Assembly: GCA_041739525.1 (NCBI GenBank)
Contig: JBGSNQ010000075.1
Span: forward strand, 7,093 to 71,092
Source of the DNA: DATJGR01 sp041739525
GTDB lineage: Bacteria; Pseudomonadota; Gammaproteobacteria; Pseudomonadales; Azotimanducaceae
DNA: 64,000 nucleotides
Reading direction: 5' to 3'
Shown: positions 34,043 through 42,836 of the stretch, one piece after another
Layout: each line of letters starts with the position of its first letter
How positions within the stretch are numbered: the stretch's first letter is position 1
Position numbers and translations under genes: made by a program
The notes under the pieces: generated by a model
The model's input: only the letters and a program-made list of their open reading frames with translations
Told to the model about the DNA's origin: nothing
Databases searched by the model: none

Positions 34043-34495
34043 GTGCTGCAGCCGCCTCTCGAACAATTGACCGAACAACTGATCGAACAGTTCGCGCTGC
34101 TGAAGCAGGTTCTCGCCGACGAGAGCGACGCGCTGGAGCGGCGCGATCCCGATGCCCTTCTAAGCGCCGCCGGCACAAAACACGAATGCGCGGTGCAGAT
34201 CGGCCGGCTCGAAGATCAGTTGCGCCATTCGCTCGGCGATACACCGTTACGCAGCGCCCTGTCACGGCTCGCCCCTGAAGAGCGAGGCAAACTTGAACCG
34301 CTTCACACTTTGCTGACGACGCTCGCCTGGGATTGCCGTCATTACAACGCAGTTAACGGTAAGGTCATCCACCGCTCTCGACAATCCGTTGCTGAACTCG
34401 CAAGGATTCTGAGTGGCACCAATGCGGATTCGACCTACACGGCGCGCGGTACCCAGCGCTCGTACAGCGACGGACTTCCCATCACACACGCCTGA
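34043..34495 (+). CDS. flgN: flagellar chaperone FlgN
   Basis: A 150-residue helical FlgN, the export chaperone for FlgK and FlgL. It starts at GTG 34043 shortly after the flgM stop, with AAGG just upstream. The heptad-rich helix (EQLTEQLIEQFALLKQVLAD) and the NAVNGKVIHRSRQSV block near residues 105-120 fit the family. The clients here, FlgK and FlgL, include a strongly enlarged FlgK. Confidence 0.92.
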   Translation: MLQPPLEQLTEQLIEQFALLKQVLADESDALERRDPDALLSAAGTKHECAVQIGRLEDQLRHSLGDTPLRSALSRLAPEERGKLEPLHTLLTTLAWDCRHYNAVNGKVIHRSRQSVAELARILSGTNADSTYTARGTQRSYSDGLPITHA

Positions 34496-34513
34496 ATTCG
34501 GTTCGGCACAGCC

Positions 34514-35242
34514 ATGACCGAAGCGCAGGCGTCGACCGGCCTCATCGCGAGTCAGTTCCTCACCGACAAAGGCGAGATCGAGCGCGTCTTTCGAATTTTC
34601 CGCGACCAGTGTTCGCCGGTGCAGTTGCATTTCGGACGCGACGACGATGAATACACTGCGCGCGTACTCGAAGTGACCGCACATCAGTTTCTGTTGGAAG
34701 ACATCCGGCCACGCGATGGCATGAAGCTGATGCGCGCGCAGGAACCGTTCAGCCTCGCCGGCCGCGTCGACGGCATCTATGCGCGCGTCAGCGAGATTCG
34801 CGTCGCGCGAACGGCCGAAGATCGCGGTGTACCGTATTTCGTACTGAACCTACCGTCTGAATTGCTGTACCAGCAACGCCGCCGCGCGGCGCGTTTCCGG
34901 CTGCCACTGAGCGTGTCGAAGGACGGCGCGCGTCTGACGTTGCATCGCGGCGAGCGCGCACTGCGCGGCTATCTCGTCGACATCTCTGCAGGCGGTTGCC
35001 GCGTGGTATTCGACGTCAAATCCGATCCGGAGATTCAGCCCGATGAAATGGTCGAACGCTCCGAGATCGAGATTCCGAATCTGCTGTCGCTGACGGCGCG
35101 AACCATCATTCGCCATCACAGCTACAACCGTCAGACCGGACAGCTTTCGTGCGGCATCGAGTTCACCGAGATGCAGGTGCGCGACCGGCGGCGCCTCGAG
35201 CAGTTCATCCAGAAGATCGCCAGGGTCACTGACCCGGTCTAG
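34514..35242 (+). CDS. ycgR: YcgR/FlgZ-type c-di-GMP flagellar brake
   Basis: A 242-residue protein with an N-terminal YcgR domain (about residues 10-110) and a C-terminal PilZ domain (about 115-230). The c-di-GMP-binding motifs are RRRAARFRLP (RxxxR) and DISAGGCRV (D-x-S-x2-G). Such proteins slow or bias the flagellar motor when c-di-GMP is high. It follows flgN by 18 nt, matching the Pseudomonas flgA-flgM-flgN-flgZ order. Confidence 0.93.
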   Translation: MTEAQASTGLIASQFLTDKGEIERVFRIFRDQCSPVQLHFGRDDDEYTARVLEVTAHQFLLEDIRPRDGMKLMRAQEPFSLAGRVDGIYARVSEIRVARTAEDRGVPYFVLNLPSELLYQQRRRAARFRLPLSVSKDGARLTLHRGERALRGYLVDISAGGCRVVFDVKSDPEIQPDEMVERSEIEIPNLLSLTARTIIRHHSYNRQTGQLSCGIEFTEMQVRDRRRLEQFIQKIARVTDPV

Positions 35243-35333
35243 TACTCCCCGCTCTCGCTAACATGCCAATCCGGGCGCGTCGAAGACATGCCGTTCGGGT
35301 AACATCGCCTCCTTTCGTCATACGTTCCTCGAA

Positions 35334-36143
35334 ATGGCTCGATCTCCCATCCGTATCGGCAGTGCGCTATCGGTTCAGGTGCGCGCCGGTACGCTTGCCA
35401 GCAAGCGTTGGATGGACCTCCTTGCCAGCGTGGGGGAAACCGCTTCGGTAACCGCTGCCGCGAAAGCCGTCGGCCTTTCCTACAAGGCCGCATGGGATGC
35501 GGTGGAAGCAATGAACAACCTCGCCGAGAAACCGCTGGTGGAGCGCTCCGTTGGAGGAAAAGGTGGTGGCGGCACACGGCTTACGGCGGCAGGCCGGCAA
35601 CTCGTGGAAACGTTCCGAACGGTCGAGGCCGAACACGAGCGCTTTCTCGAAACACTGAATGCGCGCGTAAAACACGCCGATCGCGATCTGGGACTACTGG
35701 GAAGGCTCACGATGCTGACAAGCGCACGCAACCAGTTCGCGGGCAAGGTAACGAAAGTTACTTCCGGCGCCGTCAACGACGAGGTTCAGATCGAACTCGC
35801 GGGCGGAGACCGGCTGGTGTCCATCATCACGCACGAAAGCGTGGAGAACCTGCGGCTCAAGAAGGGCTCGCCCGTGATCGCGCTGGTGAAGGCGTCGTCG
35901 GTGATCGTCGCCATCGACAACGGCGTTCCGCTGAAGCTATCGGCTCGCAATCACCTCTCAGGAACGATAAGCCGACTCGTGAAAGGGGCGGTCAACACCG
36001 AAGTGGTGATCGACCTGAAGGGCGGAAACTCGGTGGCCGCGGTAATCACCAACGGCGCTGCCAGGACGCTGAAACTTGCCGAAGCCGACGCTGCCACCGC
36101 GATATTCAAGGCGTCGAGCGTCATCCTGGGCGTTACCCCGTAA
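35334..36143 (+). CDS. modE: molybdate-responsive regulator ModE
   Basis: A 269-residue full-length ModE. Residues 1-110 are the LysR-type winged helix domain (SVTAAAKAVGLSYKAAWDAV). Two TOBE/Mop domains follow at about 132-195 and 203-267, each with a SARNQFAG- or SARNHLSG-type start and a KASSVI end, where molybdate binds at the dimer interface. It represses molybdate uptake genes when molybdate is plentiful. A matching operator lies upstream of modA. Its last 11 nt overlap the end of the opposing modC. Confidence 0.95.
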   Translation: MARSPIRIGSALSVQVRAGTLASKRWMDLLASVGETASVTAAAKAVGLSYKAAWDAVEAMNNLAEKPLVERSVGGKGGGGTRLTAAGRQLVETFRTVEAEHERFLETLNARVKHADRDLGLLGRLTMLTSARNQFAGKVTKVTSGAVNDEVQIELAGGDRLVSIITHESVENLRLKKGSPVIALVKASSVIVAIDNGVPLKLSARNHLSGTISRLVKGAVNTEVVIDLKGGNSVAAVITNGAARTLKLAEADAATAIFKASSVILGVTP

Positions 36144-36774
36144 CCAGCACGCCCGCTTCCATTTCCAATACGCGATCGGCCAGATAGTCCACTTCGGGAC
36201 GTGAATGACTGACGTAGAGCATCGGAATTCCCGTCTCGTCCTTCACCCGCTTCAGATACGGCAGAATCTGCTGCTTCAGACGATCGTCCAGCGACGACAA
36301 CGGCTCGTCGAGCAACAGCAATCGCGGTGAGTACAGCAGAGCGCGACCGAGCGCCACGCGCTGGCGCTCTCCGCCCGACAGCTGCGCGGGGCGCCTATCG
36401 AGCAGCGGCGTGATCTCCATCAGCTGCGCCACGGCCGCAAGATCGAAGCGTCGCTCTGCGGCTTCGAGGTGAGCATGCCCGTACAGCAGATTCGAGCGAA
36501 CCGACAAATGCGGGAACAGCTGCCCGTCCTGGAACACCATGCCGAAGTGCCGCCGCCAAGGCGGTACGAAAACGTCCCTTGCAACATCGCACAGCACTTC
36601 GTCGTTGAAGCAAAGCGTGCCGTTGCGAGGCTTCAACAAGCCTGCCAACAATCCCAGTAAGGTGCTCTTGCCGCAACCGGAAGGACCGCAGATACCGGTG
36701 ACGCCTGTACCGATGTTCGTGCGGGCGACGAGTTCGAACGTGCCGCGTCTGAAGCCGACATCAATTTGCAGCAT
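36133..36774 (-). CDS. modC: molybdate ABC transporter ATPase ModC, short form
   Basis: A 213-residue ABC ATPase energising molybdate import. Walker A is GPSGCGKST (about residues 31-39), the signature LSGGERQRVALGRAL and Walker B LLLLDEPLSSLD; the switch His lies in LYVSHSRPE. ATG 36774 overlaps the modB end by 14 nt. Typical ModC is about 350 aa with a C-terminal TOBE/Mop regulatory domain; that domain is missing here, and the gene ends against modE. Confidence 0.92.
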   Translation of the reverse strand: MLQIDVGFRRGTFELVARTNIGTGVTGICGPSGCGKSTLLGLLAGLLKPRNGTLCFNDEVLCDVARDVFVPPWRRHFGMVFQDGQLFPHLSVRSNLLYGHAHLEAAERRFDLAAVAQLMEITPLLDRRPAQLSGGERQRVALGRALLYSPRLLLLDEPLSSLDDRLKQQILPYLKRVKDETGIPMLYVSHSRPEVDYLADRVLEMEAGVLVTG

Positions 36775-37480
36775 GGTCGTCCCGCAGCGACGCATGGCCG
36801 AGCAGCCGTTCAGCTCGCCGGTTGATCCAATGGCTGACCAGCAGCGCGGATACAGCCAGCAGAATCGACAACAACGCGAGCCGCATTGCGGGAGCCTCTC
36901 CGTTCGGCACGTTCGTGAAGCTGTAAATCGCGAGCGGCAATGTGCGCGTTTCACCGGGAATGTTGCCGACGAAGGCCATCGTCGCGCCGAACTCGCCGAG
37001 GCTGCGCGAAAAGCACAGCATGCTGCCGGCGACAATGCCAGGGAATGCCAACGGCAAGGTAATGGTGAGGAACGCGCGCCACGGCGTTGCGCCCAGAGTG
37101 GTCGCCGCCTGCTCGAGACGCACGTCGATCATCCGGAACGCAAGGCGCACCGGCTGCACCATCAGCGGAAACGCCATAACAGCCGAGGCGATTACCGCGC
37201 CTTTCCAGGTGAAGGCGATGACGATGCCGAACGTCGACAACAACCAGCTGCCAATCGGTCCTTGTGTACCGAGCAGCAACAATAGGAAGTAACCCGGCAC
37301 CACCGGAGGCAACACCATGGGCAGCTGCACCATCGCATCGACGATCCATTTGCCGGGGAAGTTGCGCCGCGCGAGGAACCAGCCCACTGCTATTCCGATT
37401 GGCAGGCAACCGGCAGTGGCGAACAGTGCAACGCGCGCCGAGAGCCAGAGCGCCTGCGACTCCGCCGGCGTCAGCTCCAT
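36761..37480 (-). CDS. modB: molybdate ABC transporter permease ModB
   Basis: A 239-residue inner-membrane permease with about five or six hydrophobic segments and the EAA-type ATPase contact loop (EQAATTLGATPWRAFLTITL). The N-terminus MELTPAESQALWLSARVA resembles ModB. It lies 7 nt after modA and overlaps modC by 14 nt, so modABC is one transcription unit. Confidence 0.95.
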   Translation of the reverse strand: MELTPAESQALWLSARVALFATAGCLPIGIAVGWFLARRNFPGKWIVDAMVQLPMVLPPVVPGYFLLLLLGTQGPIGSWLLSTFGIVIAFTWKGAVIASAVMAFPLMVQPVRLAFRMIDVRLEQAATTLGATPWRAFLTITLPLAFPGIVAGSMLCFSRSLGEFGATMAFVGNIPGETRTLPLAIYSFTNVPNGEAPAMRLALLSILLAVSALLVSHWINRRAERLLGHASLRDDHAAN

Positions 37481-37487
37481 CGATTGC

Positions 37488-38264
37488 TCATGGGGTCAAC
37501 TTCGTGAACCCGTATCTGGTGTAGATCGCCGCGGCTTCGGGTGAAGTGGTCATGAACTTCAGAAACGCAGCCGCGTCGGCACGACCGCCCTGCACCATGC
37601 CAACCGGGTAGACGATCGGCGTGTGCGTGGCTTCCGGGAAGGCAGCAATGACTTCGACCTTCTCGCTGATCTTCGCGTCGGTTGCGTAGACGATGCCTAG
37701 AGGACATTCGCCCCGCTCCACAAATGCGAGCGCGGTGCGCACATCGTCGGTACCGACGATGCGGCCTTGCAGGGAATCCCACCAGCCCAGGCTCTGCAGA
37801 CTCTGTTGCGCATAAATCCCCACCGGCACGACGCCGGGTTCACCGGTGCAGAGCTTACCGGTGAATGCCGATGCAATGTCGAATCCCCGTTTCATTTCCA
37901 CGTTGATCGATCGTCCTTTCGGCGCGATCAATACGAGTGTGTTACCGAGCAGATTGACGCGCGACCCCGTCGCGATGCGACCACGTTCGTCGAGATAGTC
38001 CATCCATTGCAAATCTGCGGAGGCGAAAATATCCGCCGGCGCGCCTGAATCGATCTGTTTGGCAAGTGCCGACGATGATGCGAATGCAAGACTCGGCTCC
38101 GGATGGCCAGTTTGCTTCCACGCCGTACCGACATCGGTTAACGCATTGGTGAGGCTCGCTGCCGCAAAGACACGTGCGGGCTCCTCTGCGCGTGCACTCA
38201 ACGAAGCAACCAACAAGCCGATCAGGGCGACGATTCGCAGCAGTCCGCAAGGGTTCTTGAACAT
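37488..38264 (-). CDS. modA: molybdate-binding periplasmic protein ModA
   Basis: A 258-residue substrate-binding protein. The signal peptide (about 26 residues, ending SLSARA) precedes RVFAAASLTNALTDVGTAW, the family start whose serines contact the oxyanion. Later motifs are FASSSALAKQIDSGAPADIF and VYATDA. First gene of modABC; its upstream region carries a ModE-box-like palindrome and is shared with a divergent porin gene. Confidence 0.95.
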   Translation of the reverse strand: MFKNPCGLLRIVALIGLLVASLSARAEEPARVFAAASLTNALTDVGTAWKQTGHPEPSLAFASSSALAKQIDSGAPADIFASADLQWMDYLDERGRIATGSRVNLLGNTLVLIAPKGRSINVEMKRGFDIASAFTGKLCTGEPGVVPVGIYAQQSLQSLGWWDSLQGRIVGTDDVRTALAFVERGECPLGIVYATDAKISEKVEVIAAFPEATHTPIVYPVGMVQGGRADAAAFLKFMTTSPEAAAIYTRYGFTKLTP

Positions 38265-38293
38265 GAACTATGGCGCTCCGTGGACATTCACAT

Positions 38294-38317
38294 CGATATA
38301 TAGTCTCATACATACCG
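38294..38317. promoter_or_regulatory. ModE operator
   Basis: CGATATATA, 6 nt (GTCTCA), TACATACCG. The E. coli ModE site at modA is CGTTATATT-N6-TACATAACG, so spacing is identical and most positions agree. It lies 30 nt upstream of the modA start and 94 nt upstream of the divergent porin start, so it could control both. Confidence 0.85.
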
Positions 38318-38410
38318 CTTTTCGAAGTCAATTCGGTTTCGAATCGCAGTTCGATACACGGTTTTTCAATGACCGTTCCGATGCACATTCCTGAGGGGAG
38401 CTCAAGATAA

Positions 38411-39709
38411 ATGCGACTGTGGTCAGTGTTCCTGGCTGTACTGTTTTCCATCGCCCTGGCGGCGCCGACAGCGTATGGAAAGGACGATCTGTTGGAGACG
38501 TTGGCGCAGAAAGGCGTCATCACGATGGCCGAATACGAGAAGCTGAAGGCGCAACGAAAAACCGAAGTGACGATGACGACCGACGATGGGTTCAAGTTCA
38601 CGTCAGGTGACAACTCCGCATCGATACAGATCGGCACCTTGCAGCAGTTCGACCTGGCGGCCTACGATGAAGACGACGCAAAACTCTCCAACGGCACTGA
38701 TCTGCGTCGGTCCCGCTTGTCGCTCGGCGGAACATTCCTCACGGACTGGCAATATCGAGTCGAATACGAGTTCGTGGGCACGTCAGGTATCACCGACGCG
38801 TACGTCGCCTACACGCGCCTCAAACCCTTCATCGTGACCGCCGGCCAGTTCAAACAGCCCTTCGGGATGGAGGCGTTGTCTGCAGACAAGGGGACCACGT
38901 TCATGGAGCGCGGCCTTCCGTTCGCTTTCATCACGACGCGTGCGCCCGGGTTGATGATCGGTTCATCCGCAACGCATTGGACCGCAGCGGCCGGCATCTT
39001 CGGCGAACCCGTCGGCAATGCGAATACGGCGCCTGCAGGCGACGAAGGTTATGGCGCCGTCGGTCGCGTAACGTACGCACCGTTTGCGACGGATAACCAC
39101 GTGATGCATTTCGGCTTGGGTTACGTCTACCGCGAGCCGACACAGGACAACAGCTCCAACGTGTCCGGCCCCAAGTTCGAAACGGTGCGGTTCCGCAGCA
39201 AGCCGGAGTCGAACGTGCTGCAGCAGCGCTTCGTCGACACGGGTGAACTCGTGAACGTCGAGCAGTACACCATCGGCGGTGCGGAGTTCGCGATGCAGTG
39301 GGACACGCTTACGTGGCAAAGCGAGTATCAATGGACAAACGTAGACCGGAATAACAACAACGACCTCACGTTCGAAGGCTACTACTCGCAGATCGCCTAC
39401 ACGCTGACCGGCGAGGTACGTCCTTACAAGACCGACCGCGGTGTGTTCGACGGCATCCGCCCGAATCGGAACTTCGACAAAGGCGGCTGGGGTGCGTTCG
39501 AGATCGCCTACCGCTTGAGCGGCATCGATCTCAACAACGAGAACATCAACGGCGGGAAGTTACACGACGCCACTTACGCACTGAACTGGTATCTGAACCA
39601 GTTCCTGCGCATCAGCTTCAACATCGTCGATGTACTCGAAGTGGATGGCGGCGCGTTCAACGGAGATGAGCCGATGATCTACCAGATGCGCTTCCAGCTG
39701 GCGATGTGA
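38411..39709 (+). CDS. OprO/OprP-type outer-membrane porin
   Basis: A 432-residue porin of the phosphate/pyrophosphate-selective O/P family. It has a signal peptide ending APTAYGKD, then a short coiled-coil-like segment (LLETLAQKGVITMAEYEKLK), then a beta barrel of about 16 strands ending in an aromatic-poor but typical terminal strand (IYQMRFQLAM). Motifs DLRRSRLSLGGTF and AGQFKQPFGMEAL are characteristic. AGGGGAG lies 11 nt before ATG. Divergence from modA across a ModE box suggests oxyanion (molybdate) uptake; that substrate is inferred. Confidence 0.88.
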   Translation: MRLWSVFLAVLFSIALAAPTAYGKDDLLETLAQKGVITMAEYEKLKAQRKTEVTMTTDDGFKFTSGDNSASIQIGTLQQFDLAAYDEDDAKLSNGTDLRRSRLSLGGTFLTDWQYRVEYEFVGTSGITDAYVAYTRLKPFIVTAGQFKQPFGMEALSADKGTTFMERGLPFAFITTRAPGLMIGSSATHWTAAAGIFGEPVGNANTAPAGDEGYGAVGRVTYAPFATDNHVMHFGLGYVYREPTQDNSSNVSGPKFETVRFRSKPESNVLQQRFVDTGELVNVEQYTIGGAEFAMQWDTLTWQSEYQWTNVDRNNNNDLTFEGYYSQIAYTLTGEVRPYKTDRGVFDGIRPNRNFDKGGWGAFEIAYRLSGIDLNNENINGGKLHDATYALNWYLNQFLRISFNIVDVLEVDGGAFNGDEPMIYQMRFQLAM

Positions 39710-39862
39710 CCGTGGCTATCCGAGTTGTCGTTGTCGGGTTGTTGCCGGGTATCGGATCCGGATCATCCGCCGCCGATACGCCCGGCTGCGAGCGCACCGA
39801 AGCTCGAAGTGGGCAGGCTCTACGAGTTCGGGCGAACAAAGCTCGCCGTTACAACAATGCCG

Positions 39863-41419
39863 TCAGCAGCCGGCACCGTTCACTGACGCATCAACCGCGG
39901 TATTCGCCGCAACGTCGCAACCCGCGCTGGGTGACGACGAAGCGATGGTGGCGCCGCCGATCTGCCAGCTGGCACGCATGGCTTCTACTTCCTGCAACCG
40001 CTGCTTGAATGCGCGCAGGTCTTCGCCGGCGAGCGACTCGCCCGCCGGTAGGCGCACGCCGCGTGGATTCATCTGCCGGCCACCCACGAGCACCTCATAG
40101 TGCAGATGAGGACCGGTTGCGCGACCGGTGGCGCCGACATAACCGATCACCTGGCCTTGCTTGACGCGCGTGCCTTTCGCCACGCCCCTCGCAAAGCCCG
40201 TTAGATGCGCATACGCGGTGCCATATTTCGAAGTGTGCTGAATGCGGATGTAGTTGCCATAGCTGCCGCCGTTGCCGGCAACCTGAACTACGCCATCGCC
40301 CGCAGCCCGTACCGGCGTTCCGCGCGGAGCGGCGAAATCGACGCCGCGATGCATGCGCGTGTAGCCGAGGACCGGATGGAAGCGCATCCCGTAGCTGGAC
40401 GAAATGCGCGTTGCGTCGACCGGTGTTTGCAACAGCGCTTTGCGAATCGAGCGACCGTCGCGTGAAAACAGGTCCGATACGCCGCTGTGCGGAGTGAAGC
40501 GGTAATACTCCTTCTCCTTGCCGCGCAACACGAGCTTCGCGTAATACAGCTCGCCTGATTTACCGAAATCGCCTTTCGAATCCGTATACGTGTCGTAGAG
40601 CAGCTCGAATTGATCGCCGGCGCGTATGTCGCGCTGGAAATCCACTTCGAAACTGAACAGCGCAATCGCTTCGACGAGTGTGTCATGCGGTACCCCCGCC
40701 GCAGTCGCCGCGTTGAACAGGCCGTTGTCGATCGTGCCGCTGGCGAGATTGCTCCGGCGGTGCAATGCGTGCGGGATGGTGACCGCAAGGAACGGGTCAC
40801 CCTTCTCGGATTCGCGCCGTGTCACTTTGATTTCGCGTTCCACGCTCGGCTGGAATGCAACCGCCTGCAGCGTGGCAAGCCGCGGCGGATCTTGTGGCTG
40901 CAGCGTGACATGCAGCGTCCAGCCCGGCTTCACGTCCCGCGCTTTGAACACCGGCCCCAACGCGCGCACTGCGGCGTACGCGTCGGACATCACGATACCC
41001 GCCTGCGCGAGCAATGCGATCAACGTGTCACCCGGCTCCACCGTGAGTTCGAGCGACATCGGAACATGCTCGTTAGCACGATTGTCTGGCGCGATCAGGC
41101 GATTGATCGCCAGCCCGGATTTCGCGACTACTGCCTCCGGGGAGACGAGTTGCGGGTGGTACGGTTTCGGGGCCTCGGTGACGACTGCGCCGGCACGTTG
41201 CGATGAATCGAGACCGATCAGCAGCACCGCCATCAATAGGGTGAGGCCGATGTGGCGATTGAAGCGCGGGCGAGGACGGTGCGGCGGCGCAGCTGGTCGC
41301 TGATCGCCCGCCACTCTCAGTGCCCCGCTCGCAGTCGGGAGACGGACGCGCGCGGCAGTGGAGCGTGACTGTCGGCCGCGGACCAGGCCTTCGTCGATGT
41401 CGTCAGACGTTTCATCCAT
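39863..41419 (-). CDS. M23 family murein endopeptidase (MepM-like)
   Basis: A 518-residue membrane-anchored peptidoglycan endopeptidase. A basic cytoplasmic head precedes one transmembrane segment (HIGLTLLMAVLLIGL, near residue 60). A LysM/OapA-like region with LTVEPGDTLIALLAQAGI follows, then the M23 domain with zinc ligands in HRGVDFAAP and HLHYEV. ATG 41419 (MDETSDDIDEG) is preferred to a frame 16 codons longer. MepM homologues cleave D-Ala-mDAP crosslinks. It is convergent with the porin. Confidence 0.92.
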   Translation of the reverse strand: MDETSDDIDEGLVRGRQSRSTAARVRLPTASGALRVAGDQRPAAPPHRPRPRFNRHIGLTLLMAVLLIGLDSSQRAGAVVTEAPKPYHPQLVSPEAVVAKSGLAINRLIAPDNRANEHVPMSLELTVEPGDTLIALLAQAGIVMSDAYAAVRALGPVFKARDVKPGWTLHVTLQPQDPPRLATLQAVAFQPSVEREIKVTRRESEKGDPFLAVTIPHALHRRSNLASGTIDNGLFNAATAAGVPHDTLVEAIALFSFEVDFQRDIRAGDQFELLYDTYTDSKGDFGKSGELYYAKLVLRGKEKEYYRFTPHSGVSDLFSRDGRSIRKALLQTPVDATRISSSYGMRFHPVLGYTRMHRGVDFAAPRGTPVRAAGDGVVQVAGNGGSYGNYIRIQHTSKYGTAYAHLTGFARGVAKGTRVKQGQVIGYVGATGRATGPHLHYEVLVGGRQMNPRGVRLPAGESLAGEDLRAFKQRLQEVEAMRASWQIGGATIASSSPSAGCDVAANTAVDASVNGAGC

Positions 41420-42005
41420 GCCTCCGGACCCATTTCGATACCGCTCATTTCGAAGCCCTGACGGCAAATATAGCTACGCTTCCGGCAAAGGGTTGGGAGA
41501 TTGCCTTCAGATCGTTGGAAGAATGCCGTGGCATTGTGGGGCCGGGCCGTACAAATCGGTCCGGGGATCATAGGGGACACCGAATACGGCCCGCCACCCG
41601 AAAAGGTGGGATTGGCCACATCGATGCGCAAATGTCCCTGTTTGTTTTCGAACACGGTACCGGGGAAAAGCCAAAACTCGCTGTAATCCTATCCGTGCGC
41701 GCACCACGAAACGTTGACGGACTCGATGAACGCAGCGATGCGTTCGGGTCTTCCCGAACGACCACGGAGCTGCGAACGGCAGGTGATATCAAAGCAACGT
41801 TGCGCGCGGCCGCGAGACTACCCATCAATACCGATGCTGGCAAACCCGATGCGGGATTCACTTCGGGATTGCCCGACAATCCAGGGGCGCGAATCGCGCA
41901 TCAACGCGTGTCTATTCGTGATCGCGCTCGCACTTTCGGCACCGTCACACAACGTTCATGGCGTCGTCATCGGATTGCCATACCGTGCGCATACGCTGCG
42001 CAGGC
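41420..42005. other. 586-nt gap, no gene recognised
   Basis: Open frames exist on both strands but none has recognisable motifs, a ribosome binding site or plausible composition. It should hold the divergent promoters of the M23 peptidase and the phosphoesterase gene. I see no repeats or clear sigma elements. Confidence 0.4.
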
Positions 42006-42836
42006 ATGAATACAAAACCCTCGTTCCCCGCACGCGAACCCTCCAAGACCCACTACCGCACGATCTTCCTCTCCGACATACATCTGGGCACGCGCGGTTG
42101 CCGTGCCGACCTCCTGCTCGAGTTCCTGAAGACGCATACCTGCGATCAACTGTATCTGGTCGGCGACATCATCGACGGCTGGCGATTCAAGACGGGTTTC
42201 TATTGGCCCCAGACGCATACGAATGTGATGCGGCGTTTCCTCACATTGTCGAAGCGCGGCACGCAGGTCACCTACGTTACGGGCAATCACGACGAGTTCC
42301 TGCGCAAATACTCCGACATGGAGATCGGCAACATCCGCGTGGTGGATGAAGCGGTGCATCGCGCGCGGAACGACAAACGTTTTCTGGTGACGCACGGCGA
42401 CGCCTACGACGTGGTTACCCGTTATCACCGCTGGGTAGCGCTATTGGGTGGGCTCGGCTACGACATGCTGATTTCGTTGAACGCCCAGCTGAACCGATGG
42501 CGCGCCGAGTTCGGATACGGCTACTGGTCGCTGTCGGCATGGGTGAAGTATCGAGTGAAGCGCGCGGTGAGCTTCGTGAGCGGCTTCGAAGAGGCGGTGA
42601 GCCACGATTGTCGCCAACGGGGATTCGATGGCGTGGTGTGCGGCCACATTCACCATGCCGAAATTGCCGATTACGACGGCATCCGTTACATGAATTGCGG
42701 CGATTGGGTGGAATCGTGCACGGCACTCGTCGAGGACGAGCGCGGCGAGTTCAAGGTGATCCGTTGGGCGGACGAGATGAACGCCGCTGCCAACACCCCG
42801 GTACCACTTTCGATAGCGCAACGGTTGCGTGCTTGA
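42006..42836 (+). CDS. metallophosphoesterase, COG2908 (UDP-2,3-diacylglucosamine diphosphatase-like)
   Basis: A 276-residue calcineurin-type phosphoesterase with all metal motifs: FLSDIHLGTRG, GDIIDGW, GNHDEFLRKY, VTHGD and GHIHHAE. The GDIIDGWRFK...FYWPQTHTN spacing places it in the longer LpxH-related family (COG2908) rather than classical LpxH. ATG 42006 (MNTKPSF) is chosen. It overlaps the following glycosyltransferase by 4 nt (TTGA), so the pair may act together in envelope lipid or glycolipid synthesis; the substrate is not determined. Confidence 0.85.
   Translation: MNTKPSFPAREPSKTHYRTIFLSDIHLGTRGCRADLLLEFLKTHTCDQLYLVGDIIDGWRFKTGFYWPQTHTNVMRRFLTLSKRGTQVTYVTGNHDEFLRKYSDMEIGNIRVVDEAVHRARNDKRFLVTHGDAYDVVTRYHRWVALLGGLGYDMLISLNAQLNRWRAEFGYGYWSLSAWVKYRVKRAVSFVSGFEEAVSHDCRQRGFDGVVCGHIHHAEIADYDGIRYMNCGDWVESCTALVEDERGEFKVIRWADEMNAAANTPVPLSIAQRLRA

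Noticed and set aside
41320..42009. 229-codon plus-strand frame in the gap after the M23 peptidase gene
   Set aside because: No motifs, overlaps the peptidase start and the phosphoesterase promoter region, and the composition is not protein-like.
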